Shown: positions 21,476 through 33,762 of the stretch, piece by piece
Numbering within the stretch: position 1 is the stretch's first letter
Layout: each line of letters starts with the position of its first letter
DNA from: Ambrosia x helenae
Taxonomy: Eukaryota > Streptophyta > Magnoliopsida > Asterales > Asteraceae
Assembly: GCA_030844895.1 (NCBI GenBank)
Contig: CM061233.1
Coordinates: 56,659,453 to 56,723,452 of the forward strand
Direction of reading: 5' to 3'
DNA: 64,000 nt
Program-made: the position numbers and the translations under genes
The notes under the pieces: model-generated
Seen by the model: the letters and a program-made list of their open reading frames with translations, nothing else
The model's database searches: none
Told to the model about the DNA's origin: nothing

Positions 21476-22161
21476 TGTTAGGACAAAAAGGATTGGTGAA
21501 ACCACTTTTGCAAACCTTAGTCTAATTCACTTCTGTCAAAATATTCTAAGTATAGAACTATTGAAGAACAAAGATCAAACTGCTGAAGAAGAGATTACAC
21601 AAGTACTGAAGAAGAAAAGTCATCAGAAGTTCTGAAGTCCAAACCACTGAAGAACTACTGAAGACAAACTACTCATCAGTAGTTTGTCATTCATCAGTAC
21701 TTATGAGAAGATCTTTTCCACCGCCTTTTGTATCAGTAGTTTATTAGTTTAGTATTACTTTTACTTTTTGTACAAGTTCCAAGATTGCAACTTGTTGCAA
21801 CTTGTCTCTGAACTTGCTTTTTGGCAAGGTTCATGTATTTGTAAAGTCTATAAATAGATGGGTTCATCCCTCTGTTTTAGACATTGATTTTAATACAGAA
21901 ATCCTTCAAAGCATATTATTGTTATTTCCATTTCATATTTATTGAGATTCTGTCTAAGTGTTTCATTCTCATTCAATACTTAGATTCTCAATAAATACTT
22001 ATCATTTATTAGTTTCTCAAACATCCAGGGGAGTAATAACTTCTGTTGATAAGTGTAGCTTTAAACTCATATCTTTCCGCTGTGCTATCACTAATTAAGA
22101 ACTTGCTAAACACCTAAGTGTTCACTAGCAAGTTCATACAAAGAGCAAAATTGATCCAACA
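21476..22161 (+). repeat. 5' LTR of SIRE-1
   Basis: 686 bp. Promoter TATA (CTATAAATAGATGGG) near 21848. The central part is dense in the family motif AACTACTGA / TCAGTAGTT (about 21557-21745). Roughly ten differences from the 3' LTR by eye. Confidence 0.93.
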
Positions 22162-22163
22162 AT

Positions 22164-22175
22164 TGGTATCAGAGC
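22164..22175 (+). promoter_or_regulatory. Primer-binding site of SIRE-1
   Basis: TGGTATCAGAGC, the exact complement of the plant initiator-Met tRNA 3' end, 2 bp after the LTR. Confidence 0.9.
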
Positions 22176-22317
22176 ACTGGTTTATCTGATCACATATCAA
22201 TCTAACACATTGAGAATCAGACACGGGCTCTTATTGATATTCAATAAAGGATTATAAGCTCACTTTTATCAACATCCATCACTTTAAGAGATATTTGACA
22301 AATCAATACTCTTTAAA

Positions 22318-24487
22318 ATGGATCCTCATAATACTGGTTCTGCCAATAAACCTGCTATGATAGTAAGAAATGAATATAACATCTGGCAAAGGAGAATGGC
22401 ACATACCTTATCACAGACCAACACAGGTTGCTGGAAATCTGTGATATATGGTCCTCATAAACCAGTAAATATCAATCTTGAAACTAAAGAAGAAATTCCA
22501 AAAGACCCAAAAGACTATACAGATGATGATTTCCTAAAACTTGAGCTTGATGCTAAAGCTTTCTCTATATTGGCAATGGCACTCCCAAATGAGATCTACT
22601 CTGGCCTATTACATTGTGATAGTGCCAAAGAGCTTTGGGACTGCCTCAAAGAACAGTTTGGAGGAACTGAAGAGGTGATTGCCAACACCCGAGAAATCCT
22701 GGCTCAACAATATGAAACTTTTGCTCACATTAATGGGGAAACTTTAACACAACAATTTGAAAGATTCTCCTCATTAATATCTGAGCTAAAATTAAATGGT
22801 CAAACCTACACAACTGTATCTATGCTTCATAGATTTTTAAGGTCTTTACCTGAAAAATGGGAAACATACTCTATAGTCTTAAGATCTTCACCAGACTTTA
22901 GCTCCCTCACTCTTACAAAACTTCATGGGAGATTACTTACTTTTGAAAGAGAAATTGATCAAAAGAAAACGTTACAAAGTTCTGGCAAAACTGCTGATGA
23001 CTATCTACCAGGTAGTACAGCACTATTGAGACAAGACTCACCAACTTGTTCAAATAGTTTTGGATCTTTTGACCATATTGACATAACTGCTGGGATCTCA
23101 TCTGAAAGATCATTCCCAGGTTATGACAATAATGATTTTAGTCAAACTGCTGATAACATGTGTTTTATCATGGATGATTTAAAAATTTCAGTAGTGATGA
23201 CTTAGAAGAAATGGATATTCTACACCAACTGGCCATGTTAAGTTTAAAAACAAATAAATTTTACAAAAGGTCAGGAAGGAAGTTTCCAGGACTCAACAGT
23301 TCAACAAAAATTGGTTTTTGACAAATCTAAACTTAGATGTCACAAGTGTCAAAAGTTGGGACACTTTGCTAGAGAGTGTAGAAGCTCTAGCGTTAACCAA
23401 TCTCAGTCTGGAAATAATTTTAACCCCAATTATAACAGGAATAATGGAACACAAGGAGTGCACATTTTGTACAGGCACAAGCTCCACAACACCAATATGT
23501 GCCACAAGTACAATATGTACAGATGCCTGCTCAACAAATGCAGAGCCAACAATCAATCCCTCCATTTCCAGCTGCTCAATCACCTCCACAGACTCAGCAA
23601 CCCTCACAACAAAGTTTATTTACTTCAGGGTATGTTGACTGGAGCAGTCTTCCTTTTGACACTACTGAGTGTAATCCTGATGCAAACAACAAGATGTTTG
23701 ACATCAACTGGGGAGAACCTGACAATGGCAGAAAGAACTTTGCCTTGATGGCATTTGAGGGATGCACCTCAAAATCTGCCTTGTCACAGGTATCTAAAGA
23801 TTCTTTGACAAACTTTTTTCAAATTCTTGCAAAGAATCTTTTGCTCTCATAAGAGAGACTAATGTGCACTTACAAGGGAAAGCAAATGACTCTGAGAGAA
23901 AACTCACTCAGATGAAATGTGATTTAGAAAGAAAACTTTTTGCAAAAACAAAAGAAGTTTCTAAATTAACTAACACTGCTATTGAAACCCAAGCACAAAT
24001 TAAAATCATGATAAATGACATAGGAAATGTCAGACAAGAGCTTGCTGACACCAAGGTCACATATGAAAAATGGGTTGAATCTTGTAAGGGGTACCAACTA
24101 TTGCTAAACAAACAAAGTGCTTCAAATGTTAGGTTTGGCATAGGGTACAATCACACTGAAACACCAACAGATTTTTCCCCCAAAACTACTGAAGATGGGA
24201 GAAAAATTGTTTCAGGTGAAACTTTTGAAGAGAAAGAATGCACATCTTTCCATGAAAACTTTCTAAAAACTCACAAAGAAAGTTCTTCAGAAGTACTGAT
24301 TAATTCTGACTTTAAGCCATCAGTAGTTTCAACTACATCAGGAGTTGAGAACCTGAAAACTACTGATGACCTAAAACCAATCAATACAGTCAGAAACTTG
24401 TCTTTGAAAGAAAAGACAAAAGAATGTGAAATCTGTGGTCTGTTCAACCACAAGACAGAATTTTGCAGATACAGAAAAGGTATTTAG
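22318..24487 (+). pseudogene. SIRE-1 Gag region, frameshifted
   Basis: 22318-23205 is a 295-codon capsid frame (MDPHNTGSANKPAMIVRNEY, LDAKAFSILAMALPNEIYSG, LWDCLKEQFGG, LHRFLRSLPEKWETY), the UBN2-type Gag. After a break, 23311 onward gives the knuckle CHKCQKLGHFAREC. 23499-23852 is a Gln/Pro-rich stretch. 23864-24487 is a coiled-coil-like region followed by a second knuckle CEICGLFNHKTEFC. Two knuckles separated by a long coiled linker fit the large SIRE Gag. Several single-base frameshifts and stops separate the parts. Confidence 0.88.
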
Positions 24488-24514
24488 TACAACAAGAAAA
24501 CTCAACAACTGGTT

Positions 24515-27014
24515 GTGGGAAAGCAAATCAAAAATGATTTTGTAAAAACTTTTTCTCCCAGGAAACAACAACCATTAAACACCTTTTCTCAGAAAAAGAC
24601 AATATCTCAACAAAAATCTTTTTCTCAAAATTCTCTTTCAGTAGTTAGACCTAAATCATCAGCAGTTTCACAAACTGCTGAGATTAAAGATCTCATAAAC
24701 ACGGTACAACTACTGATGACCAAAGTTGATGGTGGTCCTCAAAAGGATACCACCATTGCTCTTAATGAAAAATCCATTGCCAAAAAGACATGGATTTCTC
24801 AACTTGGTCAAGAACAAACTGTAATGTTCTCAAGAGCAAACCCAAAGCCAAACTGGCTTGGGTTCCCAAATCTAACTAATTTGCTATCTTGTGCAGAGAG
24901 TTTCCAGAGGCTTAAATAGCATTTGGTATGTTGACAGTGGGAGGCTCAATGAACATGACAAGATGCAGATACCTGATAAACAATTTTATCAGTCAAAGAG
25001 AAGATCTGTATCCTTTGGGAACAATGCTAAGGGATATGTGCTAGGACATGGCAATGTCTCCTCTGGCAAAATACAGTTTGACAAGGTCAATCTGGTTGAA
25101 AACCTTGAGTACAACTTGCTGAGTGTGTCACAAATGTGTGATAAAGGATATTCTTCCTTTTTCACAAAGACAACATGCAAGATCATATCACCAGAAGCCC
25201 AGAAGTTGATAGAGAAGATCATTAAAGATCACACTTTGTTGATATCCAAAAGATGTGGCAATGTCTATGCAGTGGACATTGAAAAAGACAAAGTACTAAA
25301 CAACACTGCCTGTTTCTTCTCAAAGGCATCAACTTCAGAGACTGATCTCTGGCACAGGAGACTTGGCCATGTGAACTTTAAAACCATAAATAAAGTCACA
25401 AAAAATGGGCTTGGTCAGAGGTCTACCCTTAAAAGTATACCAGTGTCTAGAACACTGCGTATCCTGTTTAAAGGGAAAACAACATAAGTCCTCCTATAAG
25501 TCTATTGAAGAATCAAAAACTACTGCATGTCTTCAACTACTCCATATGGACTTATTTGGGCCTGTAAAAATTATGAGCCTGGCAAGAAGAAGTACTGCTT
25601 AGTCATCATTGATGACTACTCAAGATTTACATGGGTATTCTTCTTATTTTCCAAGGATGAGGCTGCTGAAATCATCAAGTTCTTCATTCTACAAGTAGAG
25701 AAGCAATATTCTCTACCTGTCAAAACCATTAGAAGTGATAATGGGACAGAGTTCAGGAACAAAACTCTAGATGAATTCTGTTTGTCTAAAGGGATTATTA
25801 GACAATTCAGTGTTCCCAGAACTCCTGAACAAAATGGTGTAGTAGAAAGGAAGAACAAAACTTTAATTGAAGGAGCAAGAACAATGTTAGCTGATTCTGG
25901 CCTAACATTATACTTTTGGGCAGAAGCAGTTAACAAATCATGTTATGTTCAAAATAGAGTCCTTGTTGTCAAGAGGCATTCCAAGACTGCCTATGAAGTT
26001 CTTCATGGCATGAAGCCCCTTATCTCCTTTTTCAGGGCTTTTGGGTGTCAATGTTTCATCTTGAACATTAAGGAATCTATTTCAAAGTTTGCTGCCAAAG
26101 TTGATTCAGGTTACTTTCTTGGTTATTCTTCAACTAGAAAAGCCTACAAGGTTTTTAATTCAAAAACCAGGATAGTAGAAGAAACGCTGAATGTCAAGTT
26201 CAATGAGTCAAAACACACTCTCATTCCAGGACATCCTGCTGAACTTTTTGACCTTGACAGCTTCCATTTTGGACCTGAAAAGACTGTTACTTCATCAAAA
26301 CCTACTTATTATGGTGATCAAAGGTTTGATGATGAGGATCCAGCACCATGGACTCCTCAAACAGTCATTAAGTCAACTTCCAAACCATCAGAAGTTTCAC
26401 AAACTTCTGATTCAACAACTGCTAAGGAACAAACTCAAACATCTGCTTCAGCACCTGCAACTACTGAAGACATTGAAACTGCTGAACCAGATATAATAGA
26501 CCTCAGTGGTTTGTTTGAAGAACATGAGCCACCAACACCTGTCAGTGGTTTACAACAACTGATCGAACACAAAGATCATCCACTTGATCAAATCATGGGT
26601 GATATTGCATCAGGTGTTCTTACAAGAAACCAGCTTTCCAACTTTTGTCTCTTCTCAGCATTTATTTCACAGTTGGAACCAAAGAAGTACCAGGAAGCCC
26701 TCAAAGACAACAATTGGGTGCAAGCAATGCAAGATGAATTGCTTCAATTCAACAAGCAACAGGTTTGGGAAATCTGTCCCTTACCACCAAACAAGCAGCC
26801 AATTGGCACAAGATGGGTTTTCAGGAACAAACAAGATGAAGCTGGTATGATAATAAAGAACAAGGCAAGACTGGTAGTACAAGGTTACTCTCAAGAAGAA
26901 GGAATTGACTATGATGAAACCTTTGCTCCAGTTGCAAGGCTTGAAGCCATCAGATATCAATCAGCTCCTAGGAATCACACCTCATTGCAGTCAAAAGAAT
27001 CTTCAGATATCTGA
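24515..27014 (+). pseudogene. SIRE-1 Gag end, protease, integrase and start of RT
   Basis: The Gag tail (…GVPKSN-like then stop) is followed by TGTGCAG and protease WYVDSG at about 24920, where one base shift disrupts the DSGxSxHMT box. Gag-pre-integrase LWHRRLGHVNF follows. Integrase from 25527 carries CLVIIDDYSRFTWVF, RSDNGTEFRN and QNGVVERKNKTL, so all three catalytic acidic positions are present, then FGCQCFILN and the GKGY-like end. RT begins NWVQAMQDELLQF…KARLVVQGYSQ…PVARLEAIR and then jumps to YQSAPRNH: about 250 codons including the YVDD box are missing. Confidence 0.9.
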
Positions 27015-27529
27015 AAGGAACTCCAACACTTGGAATTTGGTATCCTGCTTCAAGCAATACCAAGTTATCAGCTTTTTCAGATAGTGACTATGCAGGGTGT
27101 AAAATGTCAAGAAAATCAACATCTGGTGGTTGTCAATTCTTAGGAAACTGTCTAGTGTCCTGGCAATCAAAGAAACAAACATCTGTTGCAACTTCAACTG
27201 CTGAAGCTGGATACATTGCAGCTGCAAGTTGTACATCACAGATACAATGGCTCAAGTATCAACTTCTTGATTATGGAATCAAAGAAACCAAGACACCATT
27301 GCTTGTAGACAGCAAATCTGCCATTAGCATCATTCAAAATCCTGTTCAGTTTTCAAAAACCAAACATATTGAAATCAGGTATCATTTCATAAGAGATTGC
27401 TATGAAAAAGGCAAGATTGAAGTGAAGCATGTAGCAACAACAAATCAAATAGCTGACATCTTCACTAAACCCCTTGACACATCAACATTTCAGAAGTTAG
27501 TATCCATGCTTGGGATGCTAAATTTGTAA
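27015..27529 (+). pseudogene. SIRE-1 RNase H
   Basis: From about 27000 in another frame the sequence reads RYLKGTPTLGIWYPAS, then (frame of 27104) SDSDYAGCKMSRKSTSGGCQ, VATSTAEAGYIAAASC, LVDSKSAISIIQNP, TKHIEIRYHFIRD and IADIFTKPL. The family has STAEAEY; here the second Glu is Gly, so a catalytic acidic residue is lost. The frame ends at 27529, about 440 bp before ORF3. Confidence 0.88.
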
Positions 27530-27965
27530 GTGTTTTCTTTTTATTTTTCTGCATATATTTTTCATTTTTCACTTACAACTTACTTAAAAGTCTGACAACT
27601 TCTGAAAACCAAAGTGAGAGAAACTACTGATGAACAAAACATCAGTATGGGAATATTTTCTGAAAAAGGTTAAACTTCTAATAAAATAATCTTCAGAAGT
27701 TACATTCTCATCAGTTGTTTTCAAACTACTGAAGAGAAAGTGGGAACTACTGATGAAAACAATCCTTCATCAGCATTTAGTCAAAAAGGGCAAATCAGAC
27801 TTTTCCCACATCAGAAGTTTTGACCTAGGCGGTTTAAAACTTCTGATAAATACCTTTTTCAACACTTATCCTTTCAAAAAGCAAAAATTCCCTCCTTCTC
27901 TCTCAAAAAGCTCTCAAACCCTGAACCTGCAAAAACACTGTTCGATCCAAACACACACGAACCAC

Positions 27966-30900
27966 ATGGCTTTAGTTCTAAAACAGGGACACAATCTTAG
28001 AGCCTACTTAGAGAAACAAGAAGGCTGGTCCCAATACGATGAGATCATTGATCTCGTCGTCAAATCCCAATATATCACCGCTCTCACAATAGACCCACCA
28101 ATACATCCTGAAACTCTCAATGAGTTCTGGGCTAACGCTGAGACAGTGATGGTGGATAATGAAGTTATCTCTCTCAACTCAACAATCAAAGGGAGACGAA
28201 TGGCCATCACACACGGCCACACTTGCAATCAGACTGGGGTTGAATGATGTGAATGCCCCTGAACAGGTTGCAAACTCTGAAATCCACCTAACCATGACAG
28301 TATGTGGTTATAAAGGTACTCTCTCACAAGCTACAATCTTTAAAAAGTATTTTGAACCAAAATACAAACTTTTGTTTCATTATATCATTATGTGTTTGAG
28401 TCCTAAAACAGGGTCTTATGACCAGATGCCCTCAACCTTTCAACCAATTTTTCATTCCATGGCATCAAAACTTTTCTTTAATGAGTTGGTGTTACATCAT
28501 AATAACACTAAAAAGAAGTTTTTGTTATACCCAAGGTTCATTATGCAATGAATAATCAAAGAACTGGGTGATGAGGTGCTTGTGGGTAAAACTACAATTT
28601 TGAAACCCTTAACCTCACAAGCATACTCTAGGCACAACAAACCGGCTGCCTGGCCAGAAGATGACCAAGGGGAACAAGAACCAGTCCCCATGGAACCCTC
28701 ATCTTCCAAACCTACACCCCCAAAGGCCAAGAAACCCAAACAACAAAAACAAAAACCCACCAAACCAAAAAGAAAAGCAGTTCAGGAGGTTGAGATGCCT
28801 GAACTGACTGCTGTGCAATCTGCACTTGATAAAGATGTGACTGAAACATCCTCTCAGTCTCATCCATCTCAAACCCCAACAAGAGCACCAATCACAATAC
28901 TTTTCAAAAGAAAAGATTAAAGAAAACTATTCCTATTGACTCTTCTTTTGAAACTGCTGAACCCATTGGCCAAACTACTGAACCAGCACCCCAAATTTCT
29001 GAACCTGATATTGAAATAGCCAAACTTCTCTCTAAGCTAAAATAGAAAGTCCCATCTAAACATGTCAGTCCCTAACAACCACATCAAACAAGGGACATAG
29101 CCTCAGAACTTGACATGGATGTGGACACTCAAAGCCCAAACCAAAGAGATGAGGATGAACCAGGGTCTCTAAGCCCAAACTTAGAAACTCTTGGTACTTT
29201 TGAGGCTGATACTACTCATTTACCACCCAGTGGTGGATCTGAGGAAAGAAGCAACATAGCTAAGACCCCAACTGTGGCAACTACTGATGAAGGCTTAATG
29301 CCTGAGGTAGGAAATCCTCTGAACCAAGAAAAAAAGGTACATGAGACAACTGAGTTGGGCTCAGCTCATGATGTAACTGATACAGTCCTCATTGAGGATG
29401 TAATCAGTGATACAGATGATTCCATTAACTTGGATGATGTTTCACAACACAAAACTACTGAATTGACGGCTACAAGTGAAGGTCCTGCACCTGGTGTATC
29501 TATGCTTAAGAAGCTAGTCACACCAGATCAGGTTAAAGTCCACTTAATCCCTGATTCCCCTATAATGGCATCTTTTGTACAACAAGAAGATCAACCAAAA
29601 ACACACCCCTCACTACAAATGCCTACCCAATTCCCTGGGCAATCCAGCATAGACATGAACCAGCTATGCAGCCCAGATGGTCCCTTATATCATATGATGA
29701 ACACTCTCATCAAAAATCACTTCCAAACCTACACAGCTAACTTGGATCTGTCCATCAAGAACCAATTTGGAGTGATACAGACCAAGATGAACGATCTGTC
29801 CAACAAAATTGACTTCAACACCAAACAGATTGCTTCTCTTACAGGTCATTTCTCTACACCCTCAAAACCTGATGAAGCCAAAAAGGGGGTGAAAACTAAG
29901 GAACCTATGGAGTCACTGAAGCCAGGAAAAAGGCAAGAGTGGCTATCCAAGAAAGAGAGCAGAGAGACCAAGCCAGAAAAGAAAAACTGGCCCAACAGTT
30001 TGGTGTCTCTGTCCAAGAAATTGAAGACTGTGAAAAGTCCGATGAAGAAAAGTCTGATGAATCCCAAGGGCATAATGAAGAAACATCTGATGGACAAAGT
30101 TCTAATGAAGATTCAGAAAATACTGAAGACAATCCTTCAGTAGTTGACAGACCTTCAGTAGTTGTCAACCCATCAGATGTTAACACTTCCAACACTCAAA
30201 CTGCTGAACAAGAGCCTTCCAGATCAACTGAACCTACTCAACCAACTCCTGTTCCTCCTAGGCCTACTACAACAGTTACCACTATGACTGTACTAAACCC
30301 TTCTCCAATCTCTCAATCAGCAGAACTTCTTGAGAAGAGTTTAGTGGCAGTTCAGAAGAAAGCCAAGGAAGATTAGATTTGGAAAAATCTGGAAGAAAGG
30401 GATGACTTGGACTTAAGCCTGGATAAAAAGCTACAGGCTTATGAAGCTGAACTTCAAAGGCAGGCTAGCCTAGAAAGAATTGCTGAGGAAGACAAAACAC
30501 AACAACTGATGTCTTACATTACTAAGAACAGCAAGACCAAAGCCCATACATTAAAGGGACTCTCCATGGAAGAGCTGACAAGAAGAGCTCAACTTATTGC
30601 AGACAAACTTGCAACAAGTAAAGATGCAAAAGCCAAGAGAGCCCAGATGATTGAAGAACTAGTAGCAAATGGTTATGGTTCAAAAGCCTCTGTGTCCAAA
30701 TGGAAAGAAGAAGGAATGGTGGACACTTACAGAAAATACAAGGCTGCAAGGGCTGCAAATCCAGAGAAGTTTGAAACTGCTGAAGTATCAACTTCAGTAG
30801 TTAGAACTTCTGGTGTTCAAAGAAGACCAGCTACTTAAAGAAGAAATCAGAGGAGAATGTGAAGACTGATTTCAGAATGGTACTACTAGAAGGAAGTACA

Positions 30901-31290
30901 GTAGTCCATTCTGACTTTGACATTGAAGAAAAACCTCTGATCACACAATTCAGGGATCCTTCCACCTTTGCCTATCAAATCCAGAAAACCATCAAAGACA
31001 AACTGCACACTAAGGTAGTTACTGAGCATCATTTGCCAACTTTTCAACTACCTAATGTGATGCAACAAGAACAAGGAAGTGAATCCTACCTGAGAGTCAC
31101 TGAAGTTGAAAACATCCAACACTTAGGAGCATCCCAGGGTACCACCATGGTTACCTACACTTTAGACTTTGACAAGTCTAAAGTATCAATCATCAGATGG
31201 TCCTTTACTGATAACAACTCAGTACAAGTGACAAGAAGAGACCAGACAAGCAGAGCCTATAAGTCAATGAATGATCTGAAGAAGCTATAA
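27966..31290 (+). pseudogene. SIRE-1 ORF3 (env-like position), decayed
   Basis: Begins at ATG 27966 (MALVLKQGHNLRAYLEKQEG) after a 440-bp spacer. The conserved N-terminal block continues in shifted frames: IDPPIHPETLNEFWANAETV, LTMTVCGYKGTLSQATIF, LFHYIIMCLSPKTGSYDQMP and KKFLLYPRFIMQ, followed by a TGA. Then come Lys/Pro-rich and acidic low-complexity stretches (28576-28920, 29115-30143, 29939-30376), a coiled-coil-like part (30407-30838) and a C-terminal block (30859-31290). It corresponds in place and pattern to the intact ORF3 at 45240. Its function is unknown, and I see no transmembrane segments that would support calling it an envelope. Confidence 0.78.
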
Positions 31291-31343
31291 CCTCAAGACC
31301 TGCTTACAATCCAGCATCTAGAACCACAAAAAGGATCTCTCAC

Positions 31344-31634
31344 TGATGAACCTACCAATGCAGTAATAAACCAAATTGATTCTAACCAAATAACTTTGCA
31401 CTGGTATCATTTGCTATATCGAGTGATATCATATTGTTGTTGTAACGAATTAAAAAAAATATTGATCGAGTACCCACAATAACGTACGGGTGATCCTACT
31501 AGTCAACAATTAATGCCGACTCAGGTAATGGTCATTTGTTGTGATGGTTCACTTATCCAACAAAAACTAAGAAGTTTCCATTGTTGACGATCTTGTTCGT
31601 CCTCACTTCCACCATCAACATGGGATTGATTTAG
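31344..31634 (+). repeat. Copy of SIRE-1's left flank inside SIRE-1
   Basis: Matches 21186-21475 almost base for base (Helitron-like end, then CAACAATTAATGCCGACTCA… to GGGATTGATTTAG, including the TTTAG target duplication) directly before the 3' LTR. It occupies the place where a polypurine tract should be. Confidence 0.9.
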
Positions 31635-32321
31635 TGTTAGGACAAAAAGGATTGGTGAAACCACTTTTGCAAACCTTAGTCTAATTCACTTCTATCAAAA
31701 TATTCTAAGTATAGAACTACTGAAGAACAAAGATCAAACTGCTGAAGAAGAGATTACACAAGTACTGAAGAAGAAAAGTCATCAGAAGTTCTGAAGTCCA
31801 AACCACTGAAGAACTACTGAAGACAAACTACTCATCAGTAGTTTGTCATTCATCAGTACTTATGAGAAGATCTTTTCCACCGCCTTTTGTATCAGTATTT
31901 TATTAGTTTAGTATTACTTTTACTTTTTGTACAAGTTCCAAGATTGCAACTTGTTGCAACTTGTCTCTGAACTTGCTTTTTGGCAAGGTTCATGTATTTG
32001 TAAAGTCTATAAATAGATGGGTTCATCCCTCTGTTTTAGACATTGATTTTAATACAGAAATCCTTCAAAGCATATTATTGTTATTTCCATTTCATATTTA
32101 TTGAGAATCTGTCTAAGTGTTTCATTCTCATTCAATACTTAGATTCTCAATAAATACTTATCATTTATTAGTTTCTCAAACATCCAGGGGGAGTAATAAC
32201 TCCTGTTGATAAGTGTAGCTTTAAACTCATATCTTTCCGCTGTGCTATCACTAATTAAGAACTTGCTAAACACCTAAGTGTTCACTAGCAAGTTTATACA
32301 AAGAGCAATACTGATCCAACA
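31635..32321 (+). repeat. 3' LTR of SIRE-1
   Basis: 687-bp partner of 21476-22161, followed by the TTTAG target duplication and the rest of a hAT-like element. Homology to the left copy does not stop at the LTR start but runs on upstream to about 31344. Confidence 0.93.
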
Positions 32322-32323
32322 TT

Positions 32324-33504
32324 TAGGGATGACAAAAAAACCCGAGCCTGATGGGTATACTCGAAACCCGAAGCATTTGGGACGGGTATACCCGATACCC
32401 GACGGTATGGATGGGTTTAGTATTGAAAAAAATATTTCGCGGTTATGAGACGGGTATGGTATTAGGTTATACCCGACCTGATTACCCGAAACTAAATACC
32501 CGTCTACCCGAAATATATACCCGAATACTTTTAAATTTGAAGAATAAACTTCTCGTCTAAAATATATATTCTAATAACATTATTATTTACATTTATATGT
32601 TACTAGCTGATTACTCCGGGAGGGTCCCGGGTTGAAAAATCTAATTTTACGTGATAACCTATTGTAAATGGCTCAAGTTAACTAACCACAAAATCTCTCA
32701 ATCATTGCATGTTCATAGTATTCTAATCAGTAATAACTCATATTCCCCACAAAATCTAATTTTACGTGATAACATGAACACTTTGTGTGTTTTTTTTCCT
32801 GTATGAACGAAACCCCACAAAAAATAGTCGATTTTTTTCTCCGTTTTTTATATAGCACTATGGTACTCGTTGGAAAGATAATAAAAAGCTCGTTAATTTG
32901 GTATAATTTTTTTCTTTAAAAAATCCCGTATATAAAAGATATAAACGTTTAAAAATTATGGGATGAAATATGAGAGAGAAAATTTTAAATTTATTTTTAA
33001 ATTTTGTTTTCCTAAAATAACTCAATTTAATTAAAAAAGAAAACAATTCAAAAACACCAAAAACTCTCCATTATGATGCCACGTGGCACTCTCAAGGGAA
33101 GGTTGAGGCCTCCATTGCACGCCACGTCAGCATATACGTTTTCTTTTATATATATATATATAGATAGATGAAATATAGAAATAGTTTTCAAAATTCATAT
33201 TATAATATATATTTATATATTAAATGTTTCAAAGATTATTATGGTGATAATAATATATATGTTATTACAATTTCATATACTCTATATTTCTTAAAACATA
33301 AGACTATAAAAGAAAATAAAAATATATATTTACATGCAAATACCAACGGGTATACCCGATACCCGCGGGTATGCACTATACCCGATGGTAATACCCGAAA
33401 AAAACCCGACGGATAATGAGACGGGTATGGTATGAGATTTTATAACCGGGTATGGGTATGGTATTAGCCAAACCCGACCCATACCCGACCCGTTGCAATC
33501 CCTA
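32324..33504. mobile_element. hAT-like non-autonomous element, split by SIRE-1 and containing a Helitron
   Basis: Termini TAGGGATGACAAAAAAACCC (left) and …GTTGCAATCCCTA (right) are imperfect inverted repeats (TAGGGAT-gcaa), with many GGGTATACCCGATACCCG-type subterminal repeats at both ends. The right flank GCTTGATT (33505-33512) matches GATTGATT (21465-21472) left of SIRE-1 at 7 of 8 positions, so SIRE-1 inserted at the boundary between the 8-bp duplication and the left terminus. It has no coding capacity. Confidence 0.72.
32603..33168 (-). mobile_element. Small Helitron-like element nested in the hAT-like element
   Basis: 566 bp. On the minus strand it starts TCTATCTATATATATATATA then TAAAAGAAAACG and ends with a perfect 6-bp stem (CCGGGA-CCC-TCCCGG), AGTAATCAG, CTAG, followed by T. 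It lies between A (32602) and T (33169) with no target duplication, as expected for a Helitron. A CCACGTCAGC / GCCACGTGGC stretch lies near the 5' end. Confidence 0.78.
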
Positions 33505-33512
33505 GCTTGATT

Positions 33513-33750
33513 CACTCGCACTAACTCATCAATTCATGACAAAACTAAAAAAAATAGAGAATAAAGTCCTTTTAAAGTCTCGGTGGTTTGGTAGTTTTAA
33601 CTACTTGAGTCCAATATTCAAACATGTCTTGATTTGAGTCATCACGGATTGTAATCTTAACCACCTTAGTCCAAAATACTAACTCTGTTAGATTTTATAA
33701 AATTACTAAAATACTCACACCATTAAAAACAAATACATACATATTTATAG
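33513..33750. other. Intergenic DNA, no gene seen
   Basis: Contains imperfect repeats around GAGTCCAATAT / TTAGTCCAAAATACT, possibly a small inverted-repeat element. Nothing could be delimited. Confidence 0.35.
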
Positions 33751-33762
33751 ACACGCACACCT

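Larger units (their letters stand above)
21476..32321 (+). mobile_element. SIRE-1: SIRE/Maximus-type Ty1-copia element with ORF3
   Basis: The element is 10,846 bp. LTRs at 21476-22161 and 31635-32321 (TGTTAGGACAAAAAGG…GATCCAACA) are flanked by the target duplication TTTAG (21471-21475 and 32322-32326). The PBS TGGTATCAGAGC is at 22164-22175. Gag with two CCHC knuckles, protease, integrase, a truncated RT, RNase H and a long decayed ORF3 follow. There is no purine tract before the 3' LTR; about 290 bp copied from the left flank sits there instead (31344-31634). The SIRE lineage call rests on size, two knuckles and the extra ORF with its YPRFI motif. Confidence 0.93.

Noticed and set aside
21186..22161. 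Reading the whole 976-bp direct repeat as the SIRE-1 LTR
   Set aside because: The TTTAG duplications fit only an LTR starting at 21476; the upstream 290 bp behave as copied flank.
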